DNA of 64,000 nt from Pararhizobium sp. IMCC3301 (GTDB lineage: Bacteria; Pseudomonadota; Alphaproteobacteria; Rhizobiales; GCA-2746425), in assembly GCF_030758315.1 (NCBI RefSeq), contig NZ_CP132336.1, positions 124,001 through 188,000 on the forward strand, written 5' to 3'. Of the stretch, positions 1 to 10,294 are shown in pieces. Numbering within the stretch: the stretch's first letter is position 1; every line of letters begins with the position of its first letter. The notes under the pieces are model-generated. The model was given only the letters and a program-made list of their open reading frames with translations. It did not search any database and was not told where the DNA came from. Position numbers and translations under genes: made by a program.

Positions 1-980
1 TGGCGCCGATGAACCAGGAGCATTCCTTTGCCCTTGCAATCGAGCGGCTGACAGGTATCGAGGTGCCAAAGCGCGGCCAGTTGATCCGCGTACTGTACTC
101 GGAAATCGGCAGGCTCCTGTCTCATCTGCTCAATGTCACCACCCAGGCCATGGATGTTGGAGCACTGACGCCGCCCCTGTGGGGCTTTGAAGAGCGTGAA
201 AAGCTGATGGTTTTTTACGAACGGGCCTGCGGGGCAAGGCTGCATGCCGCCTATTTCCGACCTGGCGGTGTGCATCAGGACCTTCCCGAACAACTGGTTG
301 ATGACATTGCTGATTTCTGTGATCCATTCCTTCAGGTCTGCGACGATATCGATGAGCTGCTGACTGATAACCGCATCTTCAAGCAGCGCAACGTCGATAT
401 TGCAGTGGTCGATCTGGAAGATGCCTGGCGCTGGGGCTTTTCCGGCGTCATGGTACGCGGCTCGGGCGCTGCCTGGGATCTGCGTAAATCCCAGCCTTAT
501 GAATGCTATAACGAAATGGAATTCGACATTCCCATCGGCAAGAACGGTGATTGCTATGACCGTTATCTGATCCGCATGGAAGAAATGCGCCAGTCTGTCA
601 GCATCATGAAGCAATGTATTCACAAGCTGAAATCGGCGGAAGGCCGCGGCCCGGTCTCGTCTACGGATGGAAAACTGGTGCCGCCCAGACGCGATGAGAT
701 GAAACGCTCGATGGAAGCACTGATCCATCACTTCAAATTGTACACCGAAGGTTACAAAGTGCCAGCCGGCGAGGTCTATGCGGCGGTTGAGGCACCAAAA
801 GGCGAATTCGGTGTCTATCTGGTGTCTGATGGCACCAACAAACCGTATCGCTGCAAGATTAAAGCACCGGGATTCGCCCATTTGCAGGCAATGGATGACA
901 TTTGCAGAGGCCATATGCTGGCGGATGTGTCTGCGGTTATCGGATCCCTGGATATCGTATTTGGTGAGGTAGACCGGTAA
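1..980 (+). CDS. nuoD: NADH-quinone oxidoreductase subunit D (NuoD), 5' end missing
   Basis: NuoD forms, with NuoB and NuoC, the quinone-reducing connecting module of complex I at the cytoplasmic face of the inner membrane. The reading frame is open from base 3, and roughly the first 70 residues of a normal ~400-residue NuoD lie outside the window. The visible part carries the family's MNQEH segment at its start, [10 protein letters not shown], and near the C-terminus [15 protein letters not shown], ending in GEVDR as in other alphaproteobacterial NuoD. The stop codon shares one base with the nuoE start (TAATG), so the two are translationally coupled at the head of a long nuo operon. Confidence 0.96.
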   Translation, partial: APMNQEHSFALAIERLTGIEVPKRGQLIRVLYSEIGRLLSHLLNVTTQAMDVGALTPPLWGFEEREKLMVFYERACGARLHAAYFRPGGVHQDLPEQLVDDIADFCDPFLQVCDDIDELLTDNRIFKQRNVDIAVVDLEDAWRWGFSGVMVRGSGAAWDLRKSQPYECYNEMEFDIPIGKNGDCYDRYLIRMEEMRQSVSIMKQCIHKLKSAEGRGPVSSTDGKLVPPRRDEMKRSMEALIHHFKLYTEGYKVPAGEVYAAVEAPKGEFGVYLVSDGTNKPYRCKIKAPGFAHLQAMDDICRGHMLADVSAVIGSLDIVFGEVDR

Positions 981-2173
981 TGGCAGTCCGTCGTCTTCAT
1001 TCAGAACAGCCTGAGGCGTTTGCATTTACGCCGGAAAATCAGGCATGGGCTGAAGGTCAGATTTCAAAATTTCCCGAAGGCCGGCAGGCATCTGCGGTAA
1101 TCCCGCTGCTCTGGCGTGCCCAGGAACAGCATCAGGGCTGGCTTCCGGAACCGGCGATCCGCAAGGTCGGCGAAATTCTCGATATGCCGTTTATCAGGGT
1201 TCTGGAAGTTGCGACATTTTACACGATGTACCAGCTGCAGCCGGTCGGTAAAAAAGCCCATATCCAGGTGTGCGGCACTACGCCCTGCATGTTGCGTGGC
1301 GCCGGCGATATCAAGGCGGTCTGCCGCAATCGCATCGCCGATCATCCTCATGAATTGTCAGAAGACGGTAATTTTTCCTGGGAAGAAGTGGAATGTCTTG
1401 GCGCCTGCGTCAATGCTCCGATGGTGCAGATCTGGAAAGACACTTATGAGGATCTGACGCCGGAAACCTTCGAGGCTATGCTCGATGCTATTGCTGAGGG
1501 CAGGGAAATCACGCCCGGTCCGCAGAACGGAAGGCATTTTTCAGTGCCTATGGGCGGCCCGACCAGCCTTGACGCGGCTACGCGGGATTACGGCCCCAAG
1601 GGCGATGTGCCAAGGGCGCAGCTTGTCGATGGTGCGCCGCATGCCATCAGGGCAGAAGCCGGCGTTTCAATCAATGGTGGGCCACAGCCGGACGCAGCGA
1701 CAAAAAAACCAAAAGCCAGGGATTCCGGTCCGACGAAGACGGCAAAACGGCCCGACACGACCAGCCCGGAAGCAACCGGCAAGCCGGAAGACAACACTCT
1801 GCGCCCTGATGATGTTGAGGGCGGCGTAAAAGCAAAGAAGGCCAAACCTGCCCACGCTCCGGCTGGCTCGGCGAAGGATTCAGACCCGTCTGATGTGCCG
1901 GCCGCAGAATCGCTGGAGACCGATTCAAACAAACCTTCCATGCTGGCAAAGCCGCGTGATGGTGGTGCGGACGATCTGAAACGCATCAAGGGCATCGGAC
2001 CGAAGATCGAAGGTATCCTCAACAATCTGGGCGTGTTCCATTTCAGCCAGATCGCCGATTGGTCTGCAGACAACCAGGACTGGGTAGAGGGCTCTCTCAG
2101 TTTCAAGGGCCGGATCGACCGTGAAAAATGGATTTCACAAGCCGCCGCGCTCGCCAAAGAAAACAAGGGATAA
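980..2173 (+). CDS. nuoE: NADH-quinone oxidoreductase subunit E with C-terminal HhH-like extension
   Basis: NuoE carries the [2Fe-2S] cluster N1a in the NADH dehydrogenase arm of complex I. The thioredoxin-like domain spans about residues 15-180, with ligands C98-x4-C103 and C139-x3-C143. At 397 residues it is about twice the length of a minimal NuoE. Residues ~200-325 are a low-complexity Pro/Lys/Ala/Asp linker, and residues 331-397 form a compact domain beginning [14 protein letters not shown], typical of a helix-hairpin-helix (HhH) fold. A closely similar domain ends ribosomal protein S2 at 25349-25540. Long NuoE proteins are known in alphaproteobacteria; what the extension does is not known to me. 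nuoF follows after 6 bases. Confidence 0.95.
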   Translation: MAVRRLHSEQPEAFAFTPENQAWAEGQISKFPEGRQASAVIPLLWRAQEQHQGWLPEPAIRKVGEILDMPFIRVLEVATFYTMYQLQPVGKKAHIQVCGTTPCMLRGAGDIKAVCRNRIADHPHELSEDGNFSWEEVECLGACVNAPMVQIWKDTYEDLTPETFEAMLDAIAEGREITPGPQNGRHFSVPMGGPTSLDAATRDYGPKGDVPRAQLVDGAPHAIRAEAGVSINGGPQPDAATKKPKARDSGPTKTAKRPDTTSPEATGKPEDNTLRPDDVEGGVKAKKAKPAHAPAGSAKDSDPSDVPAAESLETDSNKPSMLAKPRDGGADDLKRIKGIGPKIEGILNNLGVFHFSQIADWSADNQDWVEGSLSFKGRIDREKWISQAAALAKENKG

Positions 2174-2179
2174 GCGGTT

Positions 2180-3481
2180 ATGCTGCAGGATAAGGACCGC
2201 ATCTTTACCAACATCTATGGCTTTCACGATTGGGGCCTGAAAGGCGCCATGGCGCGCGGCCAGTGGGACGGCACCAAAGGCTTTATCGACAAGGGCCGCG
2301 ACTGGATCATTGAACAGGTCAAGTCGTCCGGCCTGCGTGGCCGCGGCGGTGCCGGCTTTCCGACCGGGTTGAAGTGGTCCTTCATGCCCAAGGAAAGTGA
2401 CGGCCGTCCATCCTATCTGGTCATCAATGCCGATGAATCTGAACCAGGCACCTGTAAAGACCGCGAAATCATGCGGCATGACCCGCATCATCTGATTGAA
2501 GGCTGTCTTATTGCCGGTTTCGCGATGAATGCACATGCCTGTTACATCTATATTCGCGGCGAATATATCCGCGAACGCGAACGGCTCCAGGCTGCAATAG
2601 ATCAGGCCTATGATGCCAATCTTCTCGGCAAGAATAATATCCATGGCTGGGATTACGATATTTACCTGTCCCATGGTGCCGGTGCCTATATTTGCGGCGA
2701 GGAAACGGCGTTGCTGGAGAGCCTGGAAGGCAAAAAGGGCCAACCCCGCCTGAAACCGCCATTTCCGGCGAATGTCGGCCTCTATGGCTGTCCGACAACG
2801 GTCAATAATGTTGAATCAGTCGCCGTCGTGCCAGAAATCCTGCGCCGTGGTGCCGGATGGTTCTCTGCGCTCGGCAAGCCCAACAACACCGGCACGAAAC
2901 TGTTCTGTATTTCCGGCCATGTCGAACAGCCATGTACCGTGGAAGAAGAAATGGGTGTTCCGTTCCGCGAGTTGATCGAGAAACATTGCGGCGGCATACG
3001 CGGCGGTTGGGACAATTTGCTGGCGGTGATTCCCGGCGGCTCCTCCGTACCCTGTCTGACGGCGGAAATGTGCAATGATCTGTCGATGGATTTTGACAGT
3101 TTGAAGGAATTGCGCTCCGGACTTGGCACAGCTGCCGTGATTGTGATGGACAAATCCACCGATATTATCAGTGCAATCGCCCGCATCTCCTATTTCTACA
3201 AACATGAAAGCTGCGGCCAGTGTACGCCGTGCCGGGAAGGCACTGGCTGGATGTGGCGCGTGCTGGAACGCATGGCCCGCGGCGAGGCTGAAAAACGCGA
3301 AATCGACATGTTGTTCGAGGTGACCAAGCAGGTCGAAGGCCATACCATCTGCGCCCTTGGCGATGCAGCTGCCTGGCCGGTGCAGGGGCTTATCAGGAAT
3401 TTCCGTCATGTGATTGAAGAGCGAATTGATCAGTATTCAGCCAATCCGAGCGCCACTCCGGTCTTGCAGGCGGCGGAATAG
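2180..3481 (+). CDS. nuoF: NADH-quinone oxidoreductase subunit F
   Basis: NuoF binds NADH and FMN and holds the [4Fe-4S] cluster N3; it is the electron entry point of complex I. The glycine-rich FMN/NADH motif [13 protein letters not shown] lies at residues 51-63, the second nucleotide motif [14 protein letters not shown] in the middle, and the N3 ligands are C345, C348, C351 and C391 ([12 protein letters not shown] and HTICALGD). At 433 residues it has the family's usual length. It lies 6 bases behind nuoE, in the nuo operon. Confidence 0.97.
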   Translation: MLQDKDRIFTNIYGFHDWGLKGAMARGQWDGTKGFIDKGRDWIIEQVKSSGLRGRGGAGFPTGLKWSFMPKESDGRPSYLVINADESEPGTCKDREIMRHDPHHLIEGCLIAGFAMNAHACYIYIRGEYIRERERLQAAIDQAYDANLLGKNNIHGWDYDIYLSHGAGAYICGEETALLESLEGKKGQPRLKPPFPANVGLYGCPTTVNNVESVAVVPEILRRGAGWFSALGKPNNTGTKLFCISGHVEQPCTVEEEMGVPFRELIEKHCGGIRGGWDNLLAVIPGGSSVPCLTAEMCNDLSMDFDSLKELRSGLGTAAVIVMDKSTDIISAIARISYFYKHESCGQCTPCREGTGWMWRVLERMARGEAEKREIDMLFEVTKQVEGHTICALGDAAAWPVQGLIRNFRHVIEERIDQYSANPSATPVLQAAE

Positions 3482-3482
3482 A

Positions 3483-3638
3483 ATGATCATGCAGTCCTGT
3501 CAGAATTTGTCCAACGCCCCCGGTTTGTGTATGGCACCCTTGATGGCTGAAGACGCCCATGATGACACTTTACAGAGCGGTGACGCAGCCGCTGCGACAC
3601 GATTTGCGGCCGCTTGCGCCGCGCTAAGGCTTAGGTGA
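3483..3638 (+). CDS. Possible 51-residue small ORF between nuoF and nuoG
   Basis: The 162 bases between nuoF and nuoG hold an open frame of 51 codons starting at an ATG one base after the nuoF stop. It ends in TGA at 3636-3638, overlapping a GTG at 3635 that is in frame with nuoG (GTGA). The peptide has two cysteines (SCQNLSNAPGLC), an acidic middle and an Ala-rich end (ATRFAAACAALRL). No good ribosome binding site of its own is visible, so expression would depend on coupling to nuoF. I do not recognise the product. It may be a real coupled peptide or simply spacer that happens to be open. Confidence 0.3.
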   Translation: MIMQSCQNLSNAPGLCMAPLMAEDAHDDTLQSGDAAAATRFAAACAALRLR

Positions 3639-3643
3639 GACGG

Positions 3644-5740
3644 ATGACGAAGATCATCGTTGACGGAACCGAGATTGAAGTGCCTGCAGAATACACTTTG
3701 TTGCAGGCAGCAGAAGAGGCTGGCGCCGAAGTGCCGCGTTTTTGCTATCATGACCGGCTGTCCGTGGCAGGTAATTGCCGGATGTGCCTTGTTGAGGTGA
3801 AGGGCGGACCACCCAAACCGGTCGCCTCCTGTGCCATGTCCGTACGCGATTTGCGGCCGGGACCAGATGGTGAGCCGCCAGAAATCTTCACCAAGACGCC
3901 GATGGTCAAGAAGGCCCGCGAAGGCGTCATGGAATTTCTCCTGATCAACCATCCGCTGGACTGCCCAATTTGCGATCAGGGCGGAGAATGTGATCTGCAG
4001 GACCAGGCCATGGCCTATGGCGTCGACAATTCGCGGTTTTTTGAAAACAAGCGCGCCGTGGAAGACAAATATATCGGGCCACTGGTCAAGACCATCATGA
4101 CTCGCTGCATTCACTGCACGCGCTGCGTGCGGTTCTCAACCGAAGTCGCCGGCGTCACCGAACTTGGCATGACCGGGCGCGGTGAAGACGCCGAGATAAC
4201 CACTTATCTTGAAAGCGCGATGACTTCGGAATTGCAGGGCAACGTGATTGATCTGTGTCCGGTTGGTGCACTGACCTCCAAACCCTACGCTTTCCAGGCA
4301 CGGCCCTGGGAGTTGACCAAGACCGAAGGAATTGACGTTATGGACGCGGTTGGTTCGGCGATCCGGATCGATACGCGCGGCCGCGAAGTGATGCGGATCA
4401 TGCCGCGGCTTAATGAGGCCGTGAACGAGGAATGGATTTCCGACAAGACCCGGTTCATCTGGGATGGTCTGGCGACACAGCGTCTCGACCGGCCTTATCT
4501 GCGCGAAGGTGGCAAATTGCGCCCGGCAAGCTGGCAGGAAGCTTTTGCGCTGATCGCCAACCGTGTCAAAGCCAATTCACCACAGCATGTCGGCGCAATT
4601 GGCGGTGATCTGGCAAGCGTTGAGGATTTGTTCGCGCTGAAGAGCCTGATGCAGGCCATCGGCTCGCCGAATTATGACTGCCGCCAGGATGGCACCGTGC
4701 TGCATCCAGGAGACGGGCGCGCCACATACCTCTTTAACGCAACTATTGAAGGCATTGAAGCTGCCGACGCGCTGCTGATCGTCGGTTCCAACCCGCGCCA
4801 CGAAGCCGCTGTTCTCAATGCGCGCATCCGCAAGCGCTGGCGCATGGGAAAATTCCCGATTGCCGTCATAGGTGAGCAGAATGACCTGACCTATGATTAT
4901 GACTATCTTGGTGCAGGTCCTGGCAGTCTGAAAGATCTGGCTGACGGAAAATCGGATTTTGCCAAGGTGCTGGGCGACGCAGAACGGCCGATGATCCTGA
5001 TCGGGCAGGGTGCGCTGACGCGCCGTGACAGCGCCGGAATTCTGGCGTCGATCGCGCAACTCGCCATCGATACAGGCGTGGTTGGCGAGGGCTGGAACGG
5101 TTTCAGCGTGCTGCACACGGCAGCGGCACGGGTCGGCGGGCTGGATATCGGCTTCGTGCCCGAGGATGGCGGTCACAACACCGCAAAAATGCTGGCAGCG
5201 GCCGGCAAGGGCGAATTGCTGACCCTTTTTCTGGCCGGCGCTGATGAGATTGATCTGGATGCGCTTGGGTCCAGCTTCGTGGTTTATGTCGGCACCCATG
5301 GCGACAGGGCGGCACATCGCGCGGATGTAATCCTGCCCGGTGCGGCCTATACCGAAAAGTCCGGAACCTATGTCAACACCGAAGGGCGGGTGCAATTCAC
5401 TCCCCGTGCCGCATTCCCGCCGGGGGAAGCACGCGAGGACTGGGCGATTTATCGCGCCTTGTCGCAGGTGCTCGGTACGCCCCTGGCATTTGATTCCCTG
5501 GACCAGTTGCGTGCGGAACTATACGGCCAGTTCAGTCACATGGCAGCGATTGATGAAGTAGCACTTAAAGAAAGTGGCCAGATTGAAAAGCTGGCCAGGA
5601 AGAGCGGTGCAATCAATTCGGATCCGTTTATCAGCCCGGTCTCGGACTTCTATCTGACAAACCCGATCGCACGTGCATCCAAAGTCATGGCGGAATGTTC
5701 ACAGCTGGCGAAAGTCCAGCATGTGGAAGCGGCAGAATAG
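3644..5740 (+). CDS. nuoG: NADH-quinone oxidoreductase subunit G
   Basis: NuoG is the largest subunit of the peripheral arm and carries clusters N1b, N5 and N4 of the electron wire. Counting from the ATG at 3644 (698 residues), the [2Fe-2S] ligands are C34, C45, C48 and C63; N5 uses H103, C107, C110 and C116; N4 begins with C155-IHC-TRC. The rest is a molybdopterin oxidoreductase-like domain that is not catalytic in this family. A GTG at 3635 would add RRM-type residues. The ATG is preferred because it gives the usual MTKIIVDG start, but the GTG overlaps the stop of the small upstream ORF and cannot be excluded. Confidence 0.95.
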   Translation: MTKIIVDGTEIEVPAEYTLLQAAEEAGAEVPRFCYHDRLSVAGNCRMCLVEVKGGPPKPVASCAMSVRDLRPGPDGEPPEIFTKTPMVKKAREGVMEFLLINHPLDCPICDQGGECDLQDQAMAYGVDNSRFFENKRAVEDKYIGPLVKTIMTRCIHCTRCVRFSTEVAGVTELGMTGRGEDAEITTYLESAMTSELQGNVIDLCPVGALTSKPYAFQARPWELTKTEGIDVMDAVGSAIRIDTRGREVMRIMPRLNEAVNEEWISDKTRFIWDGLATQRLDRPYLREGGKLRPASWQEAFALIANRVKANSPQHVGAIGGDLASVEDLFALKSLMQAIGSPNYDCRQDGTVLHPGDGRATYLFNATIEGIEAADALLIVGSNPRHEAAVLNARIRKRWRMGKFPIAVIGEQNDLTYDYDYLGAGPGSLKDLADGKSDFAKVLGDAERPMILIGQGALTRRDSAGILASIAQLAIDTGVVGEGWNGFSVLHTAAARVGGLDIGFVPEDGGHNTAKMLAAAGKGELLTLFLAGADEIDLDALGSSFVVYVGTHGDRAAHRADVILPGAAYTEKSGTYVNTEGRVQFTPRAAFPPGEAREDWAIYRALSQVLGTPLAFDSLDQLRAELYGQFSHMAAIDEVALKESGQIEKLARKSGAINSDPFISPVSDFYLTNPIARASKVMAECSQLAKVQHVEAAE

Positions 5741-5752
5741 GGCTGACAGCTT

Positions 5753-6802
5753 ATGAATTCGTTCTTTGACACATATGTGGTGCCCACGGCGATCATGGTC
5801 GGGCAAAGCCTGCTGCTGCTGGTCTCGTTGTTGTTGGTAATTGCTTATCTTCTCTATGCTGACCGGAAGATCTGGGCGGCAGTGCAGTTGCGTCGTGGCC
5901 CGAATGTCGTAGGCCCGTGGGGGCTTTTGCAGTCATTTGCCGATCTTCTGAAATTTGTTCTGAAGGAGCCGGTGATTCCCTCCAGTGCGAATAAGGGTGT
6001 GTTTTTGCTGGCACCGCTTGTCGCAGTGACACTGGCGCTGACATCCTGGGCCGTGGTGCCCGTCAATGCCGGCTGGGTGATTGCCGACATCAATGTCGGA
6101 ATTCTGTTTATCTTCGCCATATCATCGCTGGAAGTCTATGGCGTGATCATGGGCGGATGGGCGTCCAATTCGAAATACGCATTTCTTGGCGCATTGCGCT
6201 CGGCAGCACAGATGATCTCTTATGAAGTCTCCATCGGATTCGTCATCATCACCGTGCTGCTGTGTGTCGGATCGCTCAATCTGACTGATATCGTGGAAGC
6301 GCAGAGAACCGGTCTTGCCAGCATGCTCGGCATAGACTCTGTGTTCATTCTCAACTGGTTCTGGCTGCCGCTGTTTCCGATGTTCGTGATTTTCTTCATC
6401 TCGGCATTGGCTGAAACCAACCGCCCGCCATTCGACCTTCCGGAAGCGGAGTCGGAACTCGTGGCCGGTTTCATGGTGGAATATGGCTCGACCCCGTATT
6501 TGTTGTTCATGCTCGGGGAATACGCCGCCATCACACTGATGTGCGCAATGGGAACCATCTTGTTCATGGGCGGATGGCTGCCGCCGTTTGACTTTGCTCC
6601 CTTCACCTGGGTTCCGGGCATTGTCTGGTTTATTCTGAAAGTCTGTTTCCTGTTCTTCATGTTCGCCATGGTCAAAGCCTTTGTACCGCGCTACCGCTAT
6701 GACCAACTGATGCGCCTGGGCTGGAAAGTGTTTCTGCCCCTGTCTCTGGCATCGGTCGCAATTGTTGCCGGTGTGCTGCAGCTGATGGGATGGGCACCAT
6801 GA
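5753..6802 (+). CDS. nuoH: NADH-quinone oxidoreductase subunit H
   Basis: NuoH is the membrane subunit that, with NuoB and NuoD, forms the quinone-binding chamber of complex I. The 349-residue product has about eight hydrophobic segments and the highly conserved family stretches [21 protein letters not shown] near the N-terminus and [21 protein letters not shown] in the quinone-site loop; the latter's charged residues couple quinone reduction to proton movement. It begins 12 bases after nuoG in the operon. Confidence 0.97.
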   Translation: MNSFFDTYVVPTAIMVGQSLLLLVSLLLVIAYLLYADRKIWAAVQLRRGPNVVGPWGLLQSFADLLKFVLKEPVIPSSANKGVFLLAPLVAVTLALTSWAVVPVNAGWVIADINVGILFIFAISSLEVYGVIMGGWASNSKYAFLGALRSAAQMISYEVSIGFVIITVLLCVGSLNLTDIVEAQRTGLASMLGIDSVFILNWFWLPLFPMFVIFFISALAETNRPPFDLPEAESELVAGFMVEYGSTPYLLFMLGEYAAITLMCAMGTILFMGGWLPPFDFAPFTWVPGIVWFILKVCFLFFMFAMVKAFVPRYRYDQLMRLGWKVFLPLSLASVAIVAGVLQLMGWAP

Positions 6803-6841
6803 CCAATATCTTCTGCCAGCCTCTATTGGGAGTAAGTCATC

Positions 6842-7330
6842 ATGCGGCTTGATCAGGCGGCAAAATCTCTGTTGTTGAGGGAATTCGTATCGGCATTCTT
6901 TCTGTCGATGCGCTATATTTTCAAACCCCGACCAACCATTAATTACCCGTTCGAAAAGGGTCCGGTCAGTCCGCGCTTTCGCGGTGAGCATGCCTTGCGC
7001 CGGTATCCCAACGGCGAAGAGCGCTGTATTGCCTGCAAATTATGCGAAGCCATCTGTCCCGCACAGGCCATCACGATCGAAGCCGGTCCGCGCCGCAACG
7101 ACGGCACCCGCCGCACCACGCGCTACGACATAGACATGGTCAAATGCATCTATTGCGGCTTTTGCCAGGAAGCCTGCCCGGTGGAAGCCATCGTGGAAGG
7201 GCCGAATTTCGAATTCGCGACGGAAACGCGGGAAGAACTGTATTACGACAAACACAAACTTCTTGAAAACGGAGATCGCTGGGAACGCGAAATTGCTGCC
7301 AATATTGCAGTTGACGCAGCCTATCGCTAA
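6842..7330 (+). CDS. nuoI: NADH-quinone oxidoreductase subunit I
   Basis: NuoI is an 8Fe ferredoxin-type subunit holding clusters N6a and N6b between NuoG and NuoB. Two complete motifs are visible: C62-x2-C65-x2-C68-x3-C72 ([12 protein letters not shown]) and C102-x2-C105-x2-C108-x3-C112 ([12 protein letters not shown]). The 162-residue length and the N-terminal amphipathic segment with [13 protein letters not shown] match alphaproteobacterial NuoI and mitochondrial TYKY. It sits 39 bases behind nuoH. Confidence 0.97.
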   Translation: MRLDQAAKSLLLREFVSAFFLSMRYIFKPRPTINYPFEKGPVSPRFRGEHALRRYPNGEERCIACKLCEAICPAQAITIEAGPRRNDGTRRTTRYDIDMVKCIYCGFCQEACPVEAIVEGPNFEFATETREELYYDKHKLLENGDRWEREIAANIAVDAAYR

Positions 7331-7384
7331 ACAGCGCGCATCTGAAATGAACCTTGGTGCCATCGGCACTGTTCGGGGCTAAAC

Positions 7385-7999
7385 ATGATACTGACGAGCC
7401 TATTCTTTTACCTGTTTGCCGCCATCACCCTGGCGGCTGGCTTTATGGTAATTTCATCGCGCAATCCGGTGCATTCCGTATTGTTCCTGATTTTGGCTTT
7501 CTTCAATTGCGCAGCCTTGTTTTTGATGCTCGGTGCGGAATTTCTCGCCATGATCCTGGTGGTAGTCTATGTCGGCGCGGTCGCGGTGTTGTTCCTGTTT
7601 GTGGTGATGATGCTGGATGTGGATTTCGCTGAATTGCGGCAGGGGTTTCTGCAGTATCTCCCGGTTGGCGCGATCATCGGAATGATTTTGCTGATCGAGC
7701 TGATAATGGTGGTGGCGAGCTATGCAATTGCACCGGAACTGACAGCCAATCCGGTTGTTGCCATTCCGGACCCGGAAATTCTCTCCAATACCGAGGCTCT
7801 GGGAAGGCTGCTTTATACAAAATACATCTTCTACTTCCAGACCGCCGGTCTGGTGCTTCTGGTCGCCATGATCGGCGCCATTGTGCTGACATTGCATCAC
7901 AAGGAAGGCGTCAAACGGCAGAATATCGCGGATCAGGTGGCGCGCCGGCCTGAAACGTCAATTGAAGTGCGTAAAGTGGAATCAGGAAAAGGGATCTGA
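7385..7999 (+). CDS. nuoJ: NADH-quinone oxidoreductase subunit J
   Basis: NuoJ is a membrane-arm subunit (ND6 homologue) of complex I. The 204-residue product has five hydrophobic segments, including the conserved third helix with VVYVGAVAVLFLFVVMMLD, which holds the pi-bulge region thought to move during coupling. The C-terminal tail is hydrophilic, as is common in alphaproteobacteria. It starts 54 bases behind nuoI and precedes nuoK. Confidence 0.95.
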   Translation: MILTSLFFYLFAAITLAAGFMVISSRNPVHSVLFLILAFFNCAALFLMLGAEFLAMILVVVYVGAVAVLFLFVVMMLDVDFAELRQGFLQYLPVGAIIGMILLIELIMVVASYAIAPELTANPVVAIPDPEILSNTEALGRLLYTKYIFYFQTAGLVLLVAMIGAIVLTLHHKEGVKRQNIADQVARRPETSIEVRKVESGKGI

Positions 8000-8041
8000 A
8001 GCGGCAGCTGACGGTCTGACACGGAAAGTTTGGGTTCTCCA

Positions 8042-8350
8042 ATGGAAATCGGCCTTGCACATTATCTGACAGTGGCAGCCATACTGTTCACGCTCGGTGT
8101 TTTGGGTATCTTCCTCAACAGGAAGAATGTCATTGTCATCTTGATGTCAGTGGAGTTGATCCTGCTGGCGGTCAATCTGAATTTCGTGGCTTTCTCATCC
8201 TACCTGGGCGATCTGGTCGGGCAGGTATTCGCCTTGTTCATCCTGACGGTCGCAGCCGCCGAAGCGGCAATTGGTCTGGCCATACTTGTCGCCTTCTTCC
8301 GTAACCGCGGCTCGATTGCCGTGGAAGACGTCAACATGATGAAAGGCTGA
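8042..8350 (+). CDS. nuoK: NADH-quinone oxidoreductase subunit K
   Basis: NuoK (ND4L homologue) is a three-helix membrane subunit with two buried glutamates needed for proton transfer. The ATG at 8042 gives 102 residues, the standard length, beginning [16 protein letters not shown]. The conserved acidic positions are visible in helix 2 ([11 protein letters not shown]) and helix 3 ([11 protein letters not shown]). A TTG at 8030 would add four residues but is less likely. nuoL follows after 6 bases. Confidence 0.95.
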   Translation: MEIGLAHYLTVAAILFTLGVLGIFLNRKNVIVILMSVELILLAVNLNFVAFSSYLGDLVGQVFALFILTVAAAEAAIGLAILVAFFRNRGSIAVEDVNMMKG

Positions 8351-8356
8351 CCGGCA

Positions 8357-10294
8357 ATGTATTCAGCCATTGTATTCTTTCCGCTTGTCGGCTTCCTGAT
8401 TGCCGGGCTTTTTGGCAACCGCCTCGGCGCGCGCAATGTCGAATATCTGACATCCGGGCTTGTGGTAATTTCGGCGCTGCTGTCCTGGATCGCGTTTTTT
8501 GTCGTTGGCGTTGCTGAAGGCGAAACCCAGACCATTGCGGTATTCTCCTGGATAGATTCAGGAACCCTGTCGGTAGACTGGGCCTTGCGCATCGACACGC
8601 TGACCGTGGTTATGCTGGTGGTCGTCAACAGTGTTTCAGCCCTCGTGCATATCTATTCCATCGGCTACATGCATGATGATCCGCACCGTGTTCGTTTCTT
8701 TGGTTATCTGTCGCTGTTTACCTTCGCCATGCTCGCCCTGGTCACGGCCGACAATTTGCTGCAGTTGTTTTTCGGCTGGGAAGGCGTTGGCCTTGCCTCC
8801 TATCTTCTGATCGGCTTCTGGTATCAGAAGCCGTCGGCCAATGCGGCCGCCATGAAAGCCTTCATTGTCAACCGTGTCGGCGATTTCGGCTTTCTGCTCG
8901 GCATCTTTGCCCTGTTCTGGATGACCGGGACAATCAATCTGGATGCCGTTTTTGCCAATGCCGCCTCGCTTGAGGGCCAAACCATTCAGTTCGCAGGCAT
9001 GGAGCTGGATGCCCTGACCACGATCTGTCTGTTGTTGTTCATGGGCGCAATGGGCAAATCAGCCCAGTTCCTGCTGCACACATGGTTGCCTGATGCAATG
9101 GAAGGTCCGACCCCTGTTTCCGCTCTGATCCATGCCGCAACCATGGTCACCGCCGGTGTATTTCTGGTGGCCCGCATGTCACCGGTATTCGAATATGCCC
9201 CCAATGCATCTCTGGTGGTTATCTATGTCGGCGCAATTACGGCGTTCTTTGCGGCAACCGTGGCTCTGGTCCAGAACGATATCAAACGTGTCGTCGCCTA
9301 TTCGACCTGTTCTCAGCTTGGCTACATGTTCGTGGCGCTCGGGGTAGGGGCCTATTCTGCCGGTATGTTCCACCTCTTCACGCATGCGTTTTTCAAGGCG
9401 CTGTTGTTCCTCGGTGCCGGATCGGTCATTCACGCTGTCAGCAATGAACAGGACATGCGCAAAATGGGTGGGCTGCGGAAATATATTCCATTGAGTTACG
9501 GCATGATGATTGTCGGCACCCTGGCACTGACTGGTTTTCCGTTTACCGCCGGATATTTTTCCAAGGATGCAATTATCGAGTCGGCCTATGCGTTTGGCGG
9601 CCAGGCAGGCGGTTTCGCCTATGTGATGACCATTGTCGCGGCCGTCTTCACCAGTTTTTATTCCTGGCGGCTGATTTTCCTCACCTTCCATGGCAAGGCG
9701 CGCGCATCGGCCGATGTCATGGCCCATGTGCATGAGTCTCCCAGGGTGATGACCGTGCCACTGGTGTTACTGGCTATTGGCGCCTTGTTTGCAGGCGCGA
9801 TTTTCTCCGGATATTTCATTGGCCACGGTTTTGAAGAATTCTGGCGGGAGTCGCTGTTCTATGGCGAAGACAACACCATCATGGAAGATTTCCATGGCGT
9901 ACCCGGCTGGGTGGTCTGGTCGCCGTTCTTCGCCATGGTCCTGGGCTTTGTGGTGTCGTTCTATTTCTACATCCTGTCACCCGACACGCCCCGACGCCTC
10001 GCGGAAGAGCATGGCATCCTGTATCGGTTCCTGTTGAACAAATGGTATTTCGACGAAATCTATGACGTGATTTTTGTCCGTCCTGCGAAATGGATCGGCC
10101 GCTTCCTCTGGAAAAAGGGGGATGGCTGGTTCATCGACGGCCTTGGTCCCGATGGCGTTGCCGCCCGCGTTTCAGACGTAACCCAAAGAGTTGTTAAGTT
10201 GCAAAGCGGCTATCTGTATCACTACGCATTCGCAATGATGATCGGCGTTGCCGCGCTGATCACATGGATGACCTTCAGCGGAGGGGCAAACTGA
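8357..10294 (+). CDS. nuoL: NADH-quinone oxidoreductase subunit L
   Basis: NuoL is the distal antiporter-like subunit of complex I and carries the long lateral helix. The 645-residue product shows the Mrp-type proton-channel core ([40 protein letters not shown] with the conserved lysine and histidine; [21 protein letters not shown]) and a C-terminal extension with further hydrophobic segments. Its TGA shares one base with the nuoM ATG (TGATG), indicating coupled translation. Confidence 0.97.
   Translation: MYSAIVFFPLVGFLIAGLFGNRLGARNVEYLTSGLVVISALLSWIAFFVVGVAEGETQTIAVFSWIDSGTLSVDWALRIDTLTVVMLVVVNSVSALVHIYSIGYMHDDPHRVRFFGYLSLFTFAMLALVTADNLLQLFFGWEGVGLASYLLIGFWYQKPSANAAAMKAFIVNRVGDFGFLLGIFALFWMTGTINLDAVFANAASLEGQTIQFAGMELDALTTICLLLFMGAMGKSAQFLLHTWLPDAMEGPTPVSALIHAATMVTAGVFLVARMSPVFEYAPNASLVVIYVGAITAFFAATVALVQNDIKRVVAYSTCSQLGYMFVALGVGAYSAGMFHLFTHAFFKALLFLGAGSVIHAVSNEQDMRKMGGLRKYIPLSYGMMIVGTLALTGFPFTAGYFSKDAIIESAYAFGGQAGGFAYVMTIVAAVFTSFYSWRLIFLTFHGKARASADVMAHVHESPRVMTVPLVLLAIGALFAGAIFSGYFIGHGFEEFWRESLFYGEDNTIMEDFHGVPGWVVWSPFFAMVLGFVVSFYFYILSPDTPRRLAEEHGILYRFLLNKWYFDEIYDVIFVRPAKWIGRFLWKKGDGWFIDGLGPDGVAARVSDVTQRVVKLQSGYLYHYAFAMMIGVAALITWMTFSGGAN

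Noticed and set aside
980-2173. NuoE as a frameshift fusion with a separate nuclease gene
   Set aside because: The frame is continuous, the linker resembles that of S2, and long NuoE proteins are usual in alphaproteobacteria.
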